From NCBI RefSeq assembly GCF_001580915.1, contig NZ_LHZQ01000198.1, positions 1 to 45,746 on the forward strand: a stretch of DNA of 45,746 nt. The letters are read 5' to 3'. A model generated the notes under the pieces. That model saw only the letters and a program-made list of their open reading frames with translations. It made no database searches and was not told the origin of the DNA. Within the stretch, counting starts at the first letter, position 1, and the number at the start of each line of letters is the position of its first letter. Positions 1-8,228 of the stretch are shown piece by piece. A program made the translations under genes and the position numbers. Source of the DNA: Acetobacter tropicalis (GTDB lineage: Bacteria > Pseudomonadota > Alphaproteobacteria > Acetobacterales > Acetobacteraceae).

Positions 1-37
1 AAATGACCCGAAATTGCCTCAAGTGTGAGAAATCCGC

Positions 38-238
38 GTGGAAGACAGCAAACCCGCAGGCTGGCATGCTGACACTAAAGGCAAAACCCATGCCTGGACC
101 AACGGTAACGCCGTTCTGCCCTTGGGCGATCTGCTGACCACTGACACCATGGCGCTCCTCTCCCTGAGCATTCACGCCGCAGGCCCGTATCTTGTGGAAC
201 CAGACGCTCAGACCACAATGATGAACCAATACGCCTGA
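38..238 (+). CDS. possible C-terminal fragment of a Hint-domain-type protein
   Basis: A 66-residue frame opens at GTG 38, or just after the in-frame TGA at 26-28, and ends at TGA 236-238. It contains GWHADTKGKTHAWTNGNAVLPL, then a short hydrophobic stretch and a C-terminal PYLVEPDAQ. From memory this resembles the end of acetic-acid-bacterial Hint (hedgehog/intein-type) proteins, where GWH...WTDG...L is followed by a strand-rich tail. No Hint catalytic residues are present. The frame stays open upstream of the TGA to the window edge (NDPKLPQV), so the TGA may be a nonsense mutation in a longer gene, or the gene may really start at GTG 38. A strong terminator lies about 85 bases downstream. 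The family assignment is tentative. Confidence 0.35.
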   Translation: MEDSKPAGWHADTKGKTHAWTNGNAVLPLGDLLTTDTMALLSLSIHAAGPYLVEPDAQTTMMNQYA

Positions 239-322
239 TCCCTCAGGCTTTCTGACGGGGCGTTCCTGCCTGCCAATGTATTTTATTGGGCTGAAGCAGG
301 AATGCCTTTTTCAAGCCTTTAT

Positions 323-354
323 AAAAAGGAGGGTCCTCGAAACCCTCCTTTTTT
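323..354 (+). terminator. intrinsic terminator
   Basis: A perfect 12-bp stem (AAAAAGGAGGGT at 323-334, ACCCTCCTTTTT at 342-353) with a 7-base loop ends in a T run. It sits downstream of the fragment at 38-238 on the same strand. Confidence 0.85.
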
Positions 355-582
355 GTCCCATCAGAATCACACCTCATTGAGAGTGCCGCGGATAGAAAAG
401 GCGCGCTGGAGGCTTTTAACTCCCCTCCGGGTCAAGCTCATCATCTGAGCAATACCGATCACTTGCTTCCCTGCCCCCTCCGAAAAGGACTGCTTGGAAA
501 ATAGGTCCCGCGCCCTGATTGACTTTGGGGCTTGGGGCTACGCGGAGCGCATCTTCTCCCTGACAGCAAGCGTCATCCAAAC

Positions 583-613
583 AAAAACAGGGCCGGAACT
601 GTGTCCGGCCCTG
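583..613 (-). terminator. intrinsic terminator of rpoH
   Basis: On the minus strand CAGGGCCGGA (613-604) pairs with TCCGGCCCTG (597-588) across a 6-base loop and is followed by TTTTTG. It lies about 30 bases past the rpoH stop codon, the expected place for the rpoH terminator. Confidence 0.85.
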
Positions 614-644
614 CTGAGCAAACCGTGGGATAAAAGCCGCTTTA

Positions 645-1532
645 TCAGCTTTCCTGCGCGGCGCTGCGGCGGGCTTCCACTTCTTTTTTCATGGCTGCCT
701 GCACTTTTTCAAAGGCCCGCACTTCAATCTGGCGCACCCGTTCACGGGAGATGCCATATTCATGCGCAAGGTCTTCCAGCGTAGACGGTTCATCCTTCAG
801 GCGGCGTTCCGTGAAGATATGTTTTTCACGGTCATTCAGCGTGTCCATGGCAGAAGCCAGAAGCGCCTTGCGGCCTGAAAGCTCCTCGTTCTCGGCGTAG
901 ACTTCTTCCTGATTGTGCTGATCATCAACCAGACGGTCCTGCCACTCGCTGCTTTCATCCGTGCGCATGGGGGCGTTCAGGCTGTGATCGGGTGCCGCCA
1001 TGCGGCGGTTCATGTTCACCACATCCTGCTCGGGCACGCCCAGCGTGGTGGCGATCTTGTTCACCTGTTCCGGCTGAAGATCCCCATCATCAATGGCCTG
1101 CATCTGCCCTTTCAGGCGGCGCAGATTGAAGAACAGTTTTTTCTGCGCGGCAGTGGTGCCCATTTTGACCAGAGACCAGCTATGCAGGATGTATTCCTGA
1201 ATGGCGGCACGAATCCACCACATGGCGTAGGTGGCAAGGCGGAAGCCCTTGTCCGGATCAAACCGGCGCACGGCCTGCATCATGCCCACATTGCCTTCGC
1301 TGATAAGCTCGTTCACCGGCAGGCCGTAGCCGCGATAACCCATGGCGATCTTGGCAACCAGACGCAGATGAGATGTGACCAGCTTGTGCGCGGCGGTCAC
1401 ATCTCCTTTGTCCTTCCACAGATGGGAAAGACGGAGTTCTTCTTCCGGTGTGAGGATAGGGTACTTACGAATATCCTGAAGGTATCTTGACAGATTGTTT
1501 TCAGGACGAACATTGATAACAGAAGAAACCAT
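645..1532 (-). CDS. rpoH: RNA polymerase sigma-32 (heat-shock) factor RpoH
   Basis: This 295-residue protein is the heat-shock sigma factor that directs core RNA polymerase to chaperone and protease promoters. Region 1.2/2 is seen as NNLSRYLQDIRKYPILTPEEE and as the core-binding and -10 melting segment around residues 50-120 (LVTSHLRLVAKIA, GLPVNELISEGNVG, ATYAMWWIRAAIQEYIL). The RpoH box QKKLFFNLR at about 130-138 separates RpoH from RpoD and RpoS. A region 4.2 helix-turn-helix (GISRERVRQIEVRAFEKVQ) is near the C-terminus. The length is normal for the family. The ATG at 1530-1532 is preceded by AAGGGAG about 9 bases upstream. It follows rluD on the same strand, a neighbourhood common in Alphaproteobacteria, and has its own terminator at 583-613. 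Confidence 0.97.
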   Translation of the reverse strand: MVSSVINVRPENNLSRYLQDIRKYPILTPEEELRLSHLWKDKGDVTAAHKLVTSHLRLVAKIAMGYRGYGLPVNELISEGNVGMMQAVRRFDPDKGFRLATYAMWWIRAAIQEYILHSWSLVKMGTTAAQKKLFFNLRRLKGQMQAIDDGDLQPEQVNKIATTLGVPEQDVVNMNRRMAAPDHSLNAPMRTDESSEWQDRLVDDQHNQEEVYAENEELSGRKALLASAMDTLNDREKHIFTERRLKDEPSTLEDLAHEYGISRERVRQIEVRAFEKVQAAMKKEVEARRSAAQES

Positions 1533-2035
1533 GGGTCAGCACTCCCTTGAACCGGAAAGCTCCCTGCGGTGCAGTGGACTGGGGGCAGCCCATTAAAGAA
1601 CCGTTTGGAAAGAGGCGAGTTCCGGCCAACAAGTGAAAAAGACTTACATCCTCTTCCTTCGCCCCCCGAAATGAGCAGCACGAGGGAAGAGACGCCCGCT
1701 CCGGCACCTATGATAGACGCACGGGAATGGTGAGCTAGGGTGCGCCCGAATCACCACACTGTCAAGAAAATCGGACGATCCTGTTTGATTAACGCAAATG
1801 TGAGCTATGCGTTTCCTGCCTGACCACGCGGGACTCGTGGCCGCAGAAAGACTTCTCTTTGCCTGCTCGCTCTTCCAGCTTTTCAGCGGCTGCTTGACCC
1901 TTCAGCCTACGGGGCTGACAAGGGATGAGTGGCCTGAAAAAACAGGCTTGGGAGCGCGTGAGGAAAAGCCATCAGGCTGCGAAACCAAACCTCCGCCTGC
2001 ATTCCCAGACTCGCCCGACCAGCCTTTCAGAGTTT
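1533..2035. other. intergenic region upstream of rpoH
   Basis: This stretch separates the rluD stop from the rpoH start, both on the minus strand. I see no convincing gene. A TTGACA hexamer on the minus strand (1765-1760) could be a -35 box for rpoH, but no good -10 box follows at 16-18 bases. The length suggests rpoH has its own promoters. Confidence 0.5.
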
Positions 2036-3388
2036 TCACACCGCCTTTTTCAGCGGTGTCATGCCCAGGGCTTCGCCCAGCGCCTGCATGTCCTCCGGCA
2101 TGGGGGCTTCAAACAGCAGGGCCTCGCCTGTGCGCGGGTGCGTAAAGCCCAGACGGGTGGCGTGCAGCGCCTGCCGGGGGAAATCCAGCGCGGCGGCACG
2201 GCCTTCCGGCGTGAGCAGTTTGGCAGCGGCAGGAACGCGGCGCAGATAGACCGGGTCCCCTATCAGCGGGTGCCCGTTGGCTGAAAAATGCACCCGGATC
2301 TGATGGGTGCGGCCCGTGGCCAGTTTGCAGGTGACAAGGGCGGCCCCCATCTCAAACGCCTGCAAGGTGCGGTAATGCGTCAGCGCCCATTTGCCGCCGT
2401 GGGTAGTGATGGTCATGCGTTTGCGGTCGCGCTTGTCCCGCCCGATATCCCCTTCATAATCGCCCTCCGCAGGGTTGGGGCAGCCCCAGCAGAACGCCAG
2501 ATAGGCGCGGTCTATGCGGCGGGCTGCAAAATCATCCGAAAGGGCAAGATGTGCCTTTTCTGTTTTGGCAGCCACCATCAGGCCGGATGTATCCTTGTCC
2601 AGCCGGTGCACAATGCCGGGCCTGCGCTCCCCGCCAATGCCCTTCAGGCTCTCGCCACAATGGGCGATCAGGCCGTTCACCAATGTGCCGGTTTCATTGC
2701 CCGGCGCAGGATGAACCACCAGCCCGGCAGGTTTGTTGAGCACAATGAGATCATCATCTTCATAAAAGATCTCGAACGGCACCGCTTCGCCCTGCGGTAC
2801 GGCGGGGGTAGCGGGGGGAATGTGCAGCACCAGTTCCATACCGGCCCGCACGCTTTCCGCTGGTTCCGTAATCTGTTTTGCGCCGCACTGGAGATGGCCG
2901 CTTTCTATCAGCCCCTTCACACGGGAACGCGAGAGTGTGCCGGACTGTGCGGACACATAGCGGTCCACACGCTCGCCTGCCTGTTCGGGCTGCACGACAA
3001 TTGTAAGCATAGACCCACCCGCCGGATGGGGAGCATGGCTGGCGCGTGACGGTGGCGCATCTTGCGGCGGGGCGCCCTCTTCCTGTGATTGAGAAGCTGG
3101 CTGGCTGGTTTCGGCTCGGGCGGGGGCCTCGCGCTTTGCGTCCTTGCCGCCTTTTTTGCTCCGGCCTGCTTTTCTGGGGCCGGGCATGCCTGCATCTGCA
3201 TTATCATCCTCTGCCTGCACGTGCGTACGCCGCCGGGATGACCGTGCGCCGCCGGGTGCGGGCTGCGCCGCCCCGGCAGGGTGAGAGGCCTTTGTCTTAT
3301 CGGGTGTCTGGTCTGGCGTGGGAGCAGGCGTGCCGGGGTTCTTCAAAAACTCATCCTGTCCTAAGGAGCAAGCGGGAGTCCTGCACAA
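2036..3388 (-). CDS. rluD: 23S rRNA pseudouridine synthase, RluD/RluA family
   Basis: The protein isomerises uridines in 23S rRNA (helix 69 for RluD) to pseudouridine. The last ~325 residues hold an S4 RNA-binding segment (ERVDRYVSAQSGTLSRSRVKGLIESG), then the RluA-type catalytic core with HRLDKDTSGL, whose Asp is the catalytic residue, and the late motifs TGRTHQIRVH and GDPVY. The longest frame begins at a TTG (3386-3388) and carries about 125 Ala/Pro/charged residues of low complexity (KAGRSKKGGKDAKREAP) before the conserved part. A shorter start is ATG at M126 (MLTIVVQPEQ), which gives the usual RluD length, so the true start is unsettled. It is divergent from the permease gene at 3469 and upstream of rpoH. 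Confidence 0.92.
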   Translation of the reverse strand: MCRTPACSLGQDEFLKNPGTPAPTPDQTPDKTKASHPAGAAQPAPGGARSSRRRTHVQAEDDNADAGMPGPRKAGRSKKGGKDAKREAPARAETSQPASQSQEEGAPPQDAPPSRASHAPHPAGGSMLTIVVQPEQAGERVDRYVSAQSGTLSRSRVKGLIESGHLQCGAKQITEPAESVRAGMELVLHIPPATPAVPQGEAVPFEIFYEDDDLIVLNKPAGLVVHPAPGNETGTLVNGLIAHCGESLKGIGGERRPGIVHRLDKDTSGLMVAAKTEKAHLALSDDFAARRIDRAYLAFCWGCPNPAEGDYEGDIGRDKRDRKRMTITTHGGKWALTHYRTLQAFEMGAALVTCKLATGRTHQIRVHFSANGHPLIGDPVYLRRVPAAAKLLTPEGRAAALDFPRQALHATRLGFTHPRTGEALLFEAPMPEDMQALGEALGMTPLKKAV

Positions 3389-3468
3389 AGCCTACTCACT
3401 TGGGCGACGTCAAGCATTTGCGGCAGGGGGCTATGGCTGGGCCATGTCTGATGGGATACACTCCCGGC

Positions 3469-4554
3469 ATGAGTGATCTGCCCACCCCCACCCCTGCCGT
3501 TGCCCCGCCTGACCCGGTGGAAGCCCTGCAGGTGGCCTATGCCGCCATGGTGCGCAGGCGCGTGCTGCTGCTGGCGGTATTGGCGGTAGCCATTCTCGTC
3601 TCTCTGGCGCTGGATTTCTCGGTGGGGCCTTCTGGCCTGAGCCCGTGGCATCTGCTGCATATTCTGCTGCACCCGGAGGCTGCGCCGCCCATGGAGCGGG
3701 TGATTGTGTGGCAGATCAGGCTGCCTTACGCACTGATGGCGGTATGTGTGGGCGCGGCCCTTGGGCTGGCGGGGGCGGAAATGCAGACCGTGGTGGCCAA
3801 TCCCCTTGCCAGCCCCTTTACGCTGGGTGTTTCGGCTGCCGCCGCATTCGGTGCATCGCTGGCCATTGTGCTGGGCTGGCATCTACCCGGTGTGGGAGAA
3901 AGCTGGCTGATTGCCACCAATGCCTTTGTGTTTGCTGTTGGCTCCGTAGGGTTACTGGATGTGGTGAGCCACCGCCGCCACGCCAGCACGGGCACGGTGG
4001 TGCTGTTTGGCATTGCGCTGGTGTTCACCTTTCAGGCGCTGGTCTCCCTTATTCAGTTTGTCGCCAATGAGGACGCGTTGCAGGAGCTGGTCTTCTGGAC
4101 CATGGGCAATCTGACACGCACCACATGGCCCAAACTCGGCCTGCTGGCAGGCGTGGGCGCGGTGGTGGCTGTCTTCTCCTTTCGCTCCGCATGGAGCCTG
4201 ACCACCCTGCGCATGGGGGAAGAACGGGCAGCCAGCCTTGGCGTGAACGTGCCCCAGATCCGCCGGGCGGCGCTATTGCGCATCAGTCTGCTTTCCGCGC
4301 TGGCCGTGGCGTTTGTGGGGATTATCGGGTTTGTGGGGCTGGTTGCCCCGCATATCGCCCGCCGTCTGCTGGGGGAAGACCACAGATTTTACCTGCCGGG
4401 CAGCATGCTGGCGGGGGCCCTTATTCTCTCGCTATCTTCCACTGTGGCGCGGGTGTTGGCACCGGGGGTTGTGGTGCCTACCGGCATTGTGACGGCACTG
4501 GTGGGCATTCCTTTTTTTGTGGCCATTGTGCTGCGTCGGCAGGGGATGTCCTGA
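3469..4554 (+). CDS. FecCD-type ABC transporter permease (iron/siderophore/cobalamin family)
   Basis: This 361-residue inner-membrane permease belongs to the BtuC/FhuB/FecCD family, which imports iron-siderophore, haem or cobalamin with a periplasmic binding protein and an ATPase. About nine to ten hydrophobic segments are visible. Family signatures are IRLPYALMAVCVGAALGLAGAEMQ, NPLASPFTLGVSAAAAFGASL near the middle and GFVGLVAPHIARRLLGEDHR near the end, the last including the ATPase-coupling region. In-frame ATGs at 3433 and 3451 are alternative starts; 3469 gives the typical family N-terminus, and no candidate has an ideal ribosome site. The ATPase gene follows after 2 bases. No binding protein or TonB receptor is visible in the window, so the substrate cannot be named. 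Confidence 0.92.
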   Translation: MSDLPTPTPAVAPPDPVEALQVAYAAMVRRRVLLLAVLAVAILVSLALDFSVGPSGLSPWHLLHILLHPEAAPPMERVIVWQIRLPYALMAVCVGAALGLAGAEMQTVVANPLASPFTLGVSAAAAFGASLAIVLGWHLPGVGESWLIATNAFVFAVGSVGLLDVVSHRRHASTGTVVLFGIALVFTFQALVSLIQFVANEDALQELVFWTMGNLTRTTWPKLGLLAGVGAVVAVFSFRSAWSLTTLRMGEERAASLGVNVPQIRRAALLRISLLSALAVAFVGIIGFVGLVAPHIARRLLGEDHRFYLPGSMLAGALILSLSSTVARVLAPGVVVPTGIVTALVGIPFFVAIVLRRQGMS

Positions 4555-4556
4555 TC

Positions 4557-5597
4557 ATGCGTCCTTCCCCGGAACATCCGCCCGCGCCCAGGCAATCATC
4601 CTCCCGCTCGCCAGAAACTGGGGCTGGGGGCGAGGAGAACTGTCAGGCCGCTCTCTCCGCCCCTGCTGCGTTCACGTCTGCTGAGGCACAGCCGGGCACA
4701 GCACACAGCGCGAGCACCTCGCCAAACACTGGCGACGCTGCCACAGCAAACGTGGATACGGCACGCCCGAACTCGGAAGGACCAGAGGCTGGGGCACCAG
4801 AGACGGGGGCATCAGACCGCAATGGGCTTGAAGCGCGGAATGTGACCGTGCGGTTTGGCAGGCGCACTGTGCTGCATGATGTTACGGCGGGACCCTTCAC
4901 ACGCGGCACCATTCACGCCCTGCTTGGGCCTAATGGCAGTGGTAAATCCACCCTGCTGCGCGCCATGGCTGGGCTGTTGCCGTCTTCTGCCTGCGTGACG
5001 TTGAATGGCGAGGACCTTTCTGCCATGTCCCTCACCGCACGCACGCGCAAATGTCTGTATCTGCCGCAGGATCTGCCAGCCCCCGTGCATTTGCCGGTGC
5101 TGGAAGCGTTGATGGCCGCCAGCCATACCGGCGGCGGGTTTCAGGCCCCACAGCACGATGATGCCGTGCGGGACGCGCTGGACCGGCTGACCCAGTTTGG
5201 CATTGCACCGCTGGCGTTACGCCCGCTGGATGAGCTTTCTGGTGGGCAGAGGCAACTGGTGGGGCTGGCGCAGGCGTTCAGCCGCACTCCGGAAGCGGTG
5301 TTACTGGATGAACCGCTGAGCGCGCTTGATCTGCACCATCAGTTTGCCGTGATGACCGTTTTGCGGCGGGAGACCACCGCCCGCCAGCTTGTAACGGTTA
5401 TTGTGCTGCACGACCTGAATATTGCACTGAACCTGACAGATACCGTAACGGTTTTACACGAGGGGCACATCATGGCCTCCGGCCCGCCAGCGGATGTGCT
5501 GACCCCTGCCCTGCTGCGCGAGACCTATCGCATCCGTGCCCGGATTGAGCACGGTACGGATGAGCGCAGCTTTGTCAGCGTGGACGGCATTGCGTAA
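4557..5597 (+). CDS. FecE-type ABC transporter ATP-binding protein with N-terminal extension
   Basis: This is the ATPase partner of the upstream FecCD permease. It has Walker A GPNGSGKST, signature LSGGQ, Walker B AVLLDEP, the D-loop SALD and the H-loop His in VLHDLN, all in order. ATG 4557 is preceded by AGGGGAT at a good distance and lies 2 bases after the permease stop, so translation is coupled. The protein is 346 residues, against about 255 for the family. The extra ~90 residues at the N-terminus are Ala/Ser/Pro/Glu-rich, without recognisable structure, and precede the first strand (LEARNVTVRFGRRTVLHDV). The gene converges on selO with a 15-base gap. Confidence 0.92.
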   Translation: MRPSPEHPPAPRQSSSRSPETGAGGEENCQAALSAPAAFTSAEAQPGTAHSASTSPNTGDAATANVDTARPNSEGPEAGAPETGASDRNGLEARNVTVRFGRRTVLHDVTAGPFTRGTIHALLGPNGSGKSTLLRAMAGLLPSSACVTLNGEDLSAMSLTARTRKCLYLPQDLPAPVHLPVLEALMAASHTGGGFQAPQHDDAVRDALDRLTQFGIAPLALRPLDELSGGQRQLVGLAQAFSRTPEAVLLDEPLSALDLHHQFAVMTVLRRETTARQLVTVIVLHDLNIALNLTDTVTVLHEGHIMASGPPADVLTPALLRETYRIRARIEHGTDERSFVSVDGIA

Positions 5598-5612
5598 GGC
5601 TGAAAAAGCAAC

Positions 5613-7097
5613 CTACGTGCCGCAGAAGGTATGGCGCACGCGCTCGGCAGGTTTTGCAGGCAGGGCGTAGCGTTCCCGGCCCGGCTGCTCCTGATAGGGA
5701 TTGGCCAGCACGCTCTGCAATGTCTCAAACAGGGTGTAATCGTCCTCGGTAACAGCCTGCACAATCATTTCTTCCACCAGATGATTGCGCGGAATGTAGC
5801 AGGGATTCACCCGCCGCATGGTGGCGGCGCGTTGCGCTGGCGTGCATGACGGTTCCTGTTCCAGCCGGGCCTGCCACTGTTTGAGCCACGCGCCCAGCGG
5901 GGTGAGCGTATCGGGCAGCAACACGGCATCTGGCGTATTGGCCAACCCTTCCTGAAGCTCTGTCTGGCTGAGTGCGCGGAAAGTCTGGGTGAAATCAAGC
6001 TGGTCGTTCTTCATGGTTTCCAACAGAGTGCGCGCGAGGGCGATATCCCCTTCCTGCTCTGTCTTCAGCCCCAGCTTGGCGCGCAGGCCAGCCAGATAGG
6101 CGGTCTGGAACTGCGGTTCAAAAGCCCCCAGCGCGGTCTGGGCTATCTCGACCGCCGTGTCATCATTTTCAGCCAGAAGAGGCAGCAGGGCTTCAGCCAG
6201 ACGGGTCAGGTTCCACAGCGCCATGCTGGGTTGGTTGCCGTAAGCGTAGCGGCCCCGTTCATCAATAAAGCTGAACACGGTTGAGGTATCATACTGCTCC
6301 ATAAAGGCGCAGGGGCCGTAATCAATCGTCTCGCCAGAGATGGACATGTTGTCCGTGTTCATCACGCCATGAATGAAGCCCACCAGCATCCACTGCGCCA
6401 CAAGCCGGGCCTGTGCAGCAATCACGCTTTCCAGCAGGGCCAGATACGGGTTTTCAGCCTGCGCGGCATCAGAATAATGGCGGCCAATGGCGTAATCCGC
6501 CAGCAGGCGCAGGCCGGCCTCATCCTCCCGCGCGGCAAAAAACTGGAAGGTGCCAACACGGATATGGCTGGCGGCAACACGGGTCAGCACCGCGCCGGGC
6601 AATGGTGTTTCGCGCAGCACGGTCTCGCCCGTGCGCACGGCGGCAAGAGAGCGCGTGGTGGGAATGCCCAGCACAGCCATGGCCTCGCTCACCACATATT
6701 CACGCAGCACGGGGCCCAGAGCCGCGCGGCCATCCCCCCGGCGGGAAAACGGGGTGCGGCCGGAGCCTTTAAGCTGGATCTCCCATGTTTTGCCTGCGCT
6801 ATCCGTGACATCCCCCAGCAGCAGGGCGCGACCATCCCCCAGCCGGGGCACAAAGTTACCGAACTGATGGCCCGCATAGGCCAGCGCCACCGGCTGCACG
6901 CCTTCCGGCATGGCCTGCCCCGCCAGCATGGCGATACCCGCCGGGCTGGCCAGCCATGCGGTATCCAGCCCCAGCGCCTCCGCCAGTTTTTCATTCAGCT
7001 TTATAAGCTGTGGCGCTGCCACGGGGGAAAGTTCTACCTGAGCGTAAAACCGCTCCGGCAGGCTGGCGTACGTTTGTTCGAGAGAAAAATTGTTCAT
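5613..7097 (-). CDS. selO: protein adenylyltransferase SelO (YdiU family)
   Basis: SelO is a pseudokinase-fold enzyme that transfers AMP to Ser, Thr or Tyr of target proteins; bacterial members are linked to redox stress. The 494-residue protein from ATG 7095-7097 shows the family blocks FGNFVPRLGDGRALLLGDV, LKGSGRTPFSRRGDGRA and LREYVVSEAMAVLGIPTTRSL. The metal and catalytic motifs HGVMNTDNMS and IDYGPCAFME contain the two conserved Asp residues, followed by PCYIPRNHLVEEMI. It ends in FCGT; the Cys three residues from the end matches the selenocysteine position of eukaryotic SelO. A GGTGG precedes this start. A start 13 codons upstream is possible but less like the family. Confidence 0.95.
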   Translation of the reverse strand: MNNFSLEQTYASLPERFYAQVELSPVAAPQLIKLNEKLAEALGLDTAWLASPAGIAMLAGQAMPEGVQPVALAYAGHQFGNFVPRLGDGRALLLGDVTDSAGKTWEIQLKGSGRTPFSRRGDGRAALGPVLREYVVSEAMAVLGIPTTRSLAAVRTGETVLRETPLPGAVLTRVAASHIRVGTFQFFAAREDEAGLRLLADYAIGRHYSDAAQAENPYLALLESVIAAQARLVAQWMLVGFIHGVMNTDNMSISGETIDYGPCAFMEQYDTSTVFSFIDERGRYAYGNQPSMALWNLTRLAEALLPLLAENDDTAVEIAQTALGAFEPQFQTAYLAGLRAKLGLKTEQEGDIALARTLLETMKNDQLDFTQTFRALSQTELQEGLANTPDAVLLPDTLTPLGAWLKQWQARLEQEPSCTPAQRAATMRRVNPCYIPRNHLVEEMIVQAVTEDDYTLFETLQSVLANPYQEQPGRERYALPAKPAERVRHTFCGT

Positions 7098-7593
7098 GAC
7101 TCTGACCACCCAGCGTTGTGTCCTGCTTGCACGCACCCTTGGGCTGCACAGCCTCTACCCTACTGCCGCAACGCCTGCCCTGAAACCCCGAACGCACGAG
7201 ATGCGCCTATGTTTGAACTGCGGGTTTTTGCTGATGCTCTCATCTCAGCCTCCTCCGCTGGTGCGTGACAGCGCGCAGCGTGATGACACGCAGACAATTT
7301 TTCAGCCAGACACCAGTTGAGGAATAGAAAAGCGATACCCGGTACACCGTTGGCGCACAGCAACGCAGACGTTATCCGTGCTGACAGATGTAAGTGCTGC
7401 CACTGGTTTGGCATTATGGATCGATCCATAATGCCTCATGCGGGTAATCAATCGTAATACGGAAGCGCCCGCAGATAATAGCATCATCTTTTTTATTTTT
7501 ATGTCTAAATATAATTTTTGATTATGATAAATATTTTATCATATTGTATTCTTATATTTTCTTTTTTATATACTCATATATTATGTTGAAGTC
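7098..7593. other. intergenic region with sharp drop in GC content
   Basis: No gene is recognised here. It contains a perfect 26-bp palindrome at 7410-7435, and from about 7485 the composition turns strongly AT-rich and stays so to about 7970. Confidence 0.5.
7410..7435. repeat. perfect 26-bp palindrome
   Basis: GGCATTATGGATC is followed directly by its exact reverse complement with no spacer. With no loop and no T run it is a poor terminator; a dimeric regulator operator or a leftover end of a mobile element is more likely. It lies between selO and an AT-rich segment. Confidence 0.7.
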
Positions 7594-7848
7594 TTATCGA
7601 TCAAACATATGATTTGTATCTATGGAATAAGCCTCCCCATAAGGAGCAATATAACTCCCAGTTTGATGATCATGTCTATCATCTCCATTTCCTAGTCGGA
7701 TATTAACATCACCGATAATGGGAAATTTAACATTTTTTCCATTTTCGTTATAATTATCGTGATAATTTTCATATTCATAATATTTTTTTCTTTTCCCATA
7801 AACATCAATGGTCTCAGGATCATGGGTAATAAAGTTTAGATCATTCAT
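7594..7848 (-). CDS. small hypothetical protein, probably the body of an exported protein split by a frameshift
   Basis: This 84-residue frame is rich in Asp, Asn, Tyr and Lys (YYEYENYHDNYNENGK), very AT-rich, and of no recognised family. Its frame stays open upstream of ATG 7848 as FTVTTTDINAAPKNKDYYNS, but a TGA comes before any start. In the neighbouring frame ATG 7967-7969 begins MKTHHVIMIFFF and runs into a run of nine T on this strand (7942-7934). Removing one T joins the two frames into an ~124-residue protein with a textbook signal peptide and AxA-like cleavage near INAAP. I therefore think the gene starts at 7969 and is frameshifted here, by mutation, slippage or sequencing error. 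No strong ribosome site is seen at 7848. Confidence 0.5.
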   Translation of the reverse strand: MNDLNFITHDPETIDVYGKRKKYYEYENYHDNYNENGKNVKFPIIGDVNIRLGNGDDRHDHQTGSYIAPYGEAYSIDTNHMFDR

Positions 7849-7933
7849 AATTTTTTCTTTTCTAAAAAAAGAATTGTAGTAATCTTTATTTTTAGGGGCT
7901 GCATTAATATCTGTTGTTGTTACTGTAAATGAG

Positions 7934-7942
7934 AAAAAAAAA
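7934..7942. repeat. A9 homopolymer at the frameshift point
   Basis: Nine consecutive A on the plus strand lie within the signal-peptide codons of the minus-strand gene at 7594-7969. Eight would keep the exported protein in frame. Confidence 0.7.
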
Positions 7943-8086
7943 TATCATTATGACATGATGCGTTTTCATTTTGATTTCATGTGCCCAAATTTTTACGATC
8001 AGCCCCATCTACAGTGACCTAGGCCATACTGTAGTTAAGGTTGCTTTTAGGTTATCATAGTAAACGAGGAAAAGGCGAGCCTTGCA

Positions 8087-8228
8087 TTAGGTGTTTAGTC
8101 CCGGGATTTGACGGGTTGGATTGATAATGAATTTTTCTGGCTCTGAAGTCCAGATTTGGCAGACATATTCGTAGGGCGTGAGGCCACTTAGGCTCTTGAG
8201 CCTTTGCCCCCGCAGCACCTACTACCGT
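8087..8228 (-). pseudogene. C-terminal remnant of an integrase-type (IS3/IS481-like) transposase
   Basis: On the minus strand, from about 8228 to TAA 8087-8089, the frame reads RLKSLSGLTPYEYV, CQIWTSEPEKFI, INPTRQIPGLNT. This matches the well-known C-terminal end of DDE integrase-type transposases (LKGLTPYEFICKxWTSEPERF...HQMPGLNT). No catalytic domain remains; the sequence begins at the end of the protease gene at 8229. It marks a degraded insertion sequence. Family placement is by recalled motif only. Confidence 0.7.

Noticed and set aside
494-784. Plus-strand open frame of 96 codons
   Set aside because: It runs over the rpoH terminator and the rpoH 3' end in antisense, and has no ribosome site or protein-like features.
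1737-1765. TTGACA hexamer on the minus strand as an rpoH promoter
   Set aside because: No acceptable -10 box is found at 16-18 bases, so I do not call a promoter.
8009-8034. Inverted repeat CTACAGT...ACTGTAG as an insertion-sequence end
   Set aside because: The arms are only 7 bases and cannot be tied to the transposase remnant or a target duplication.
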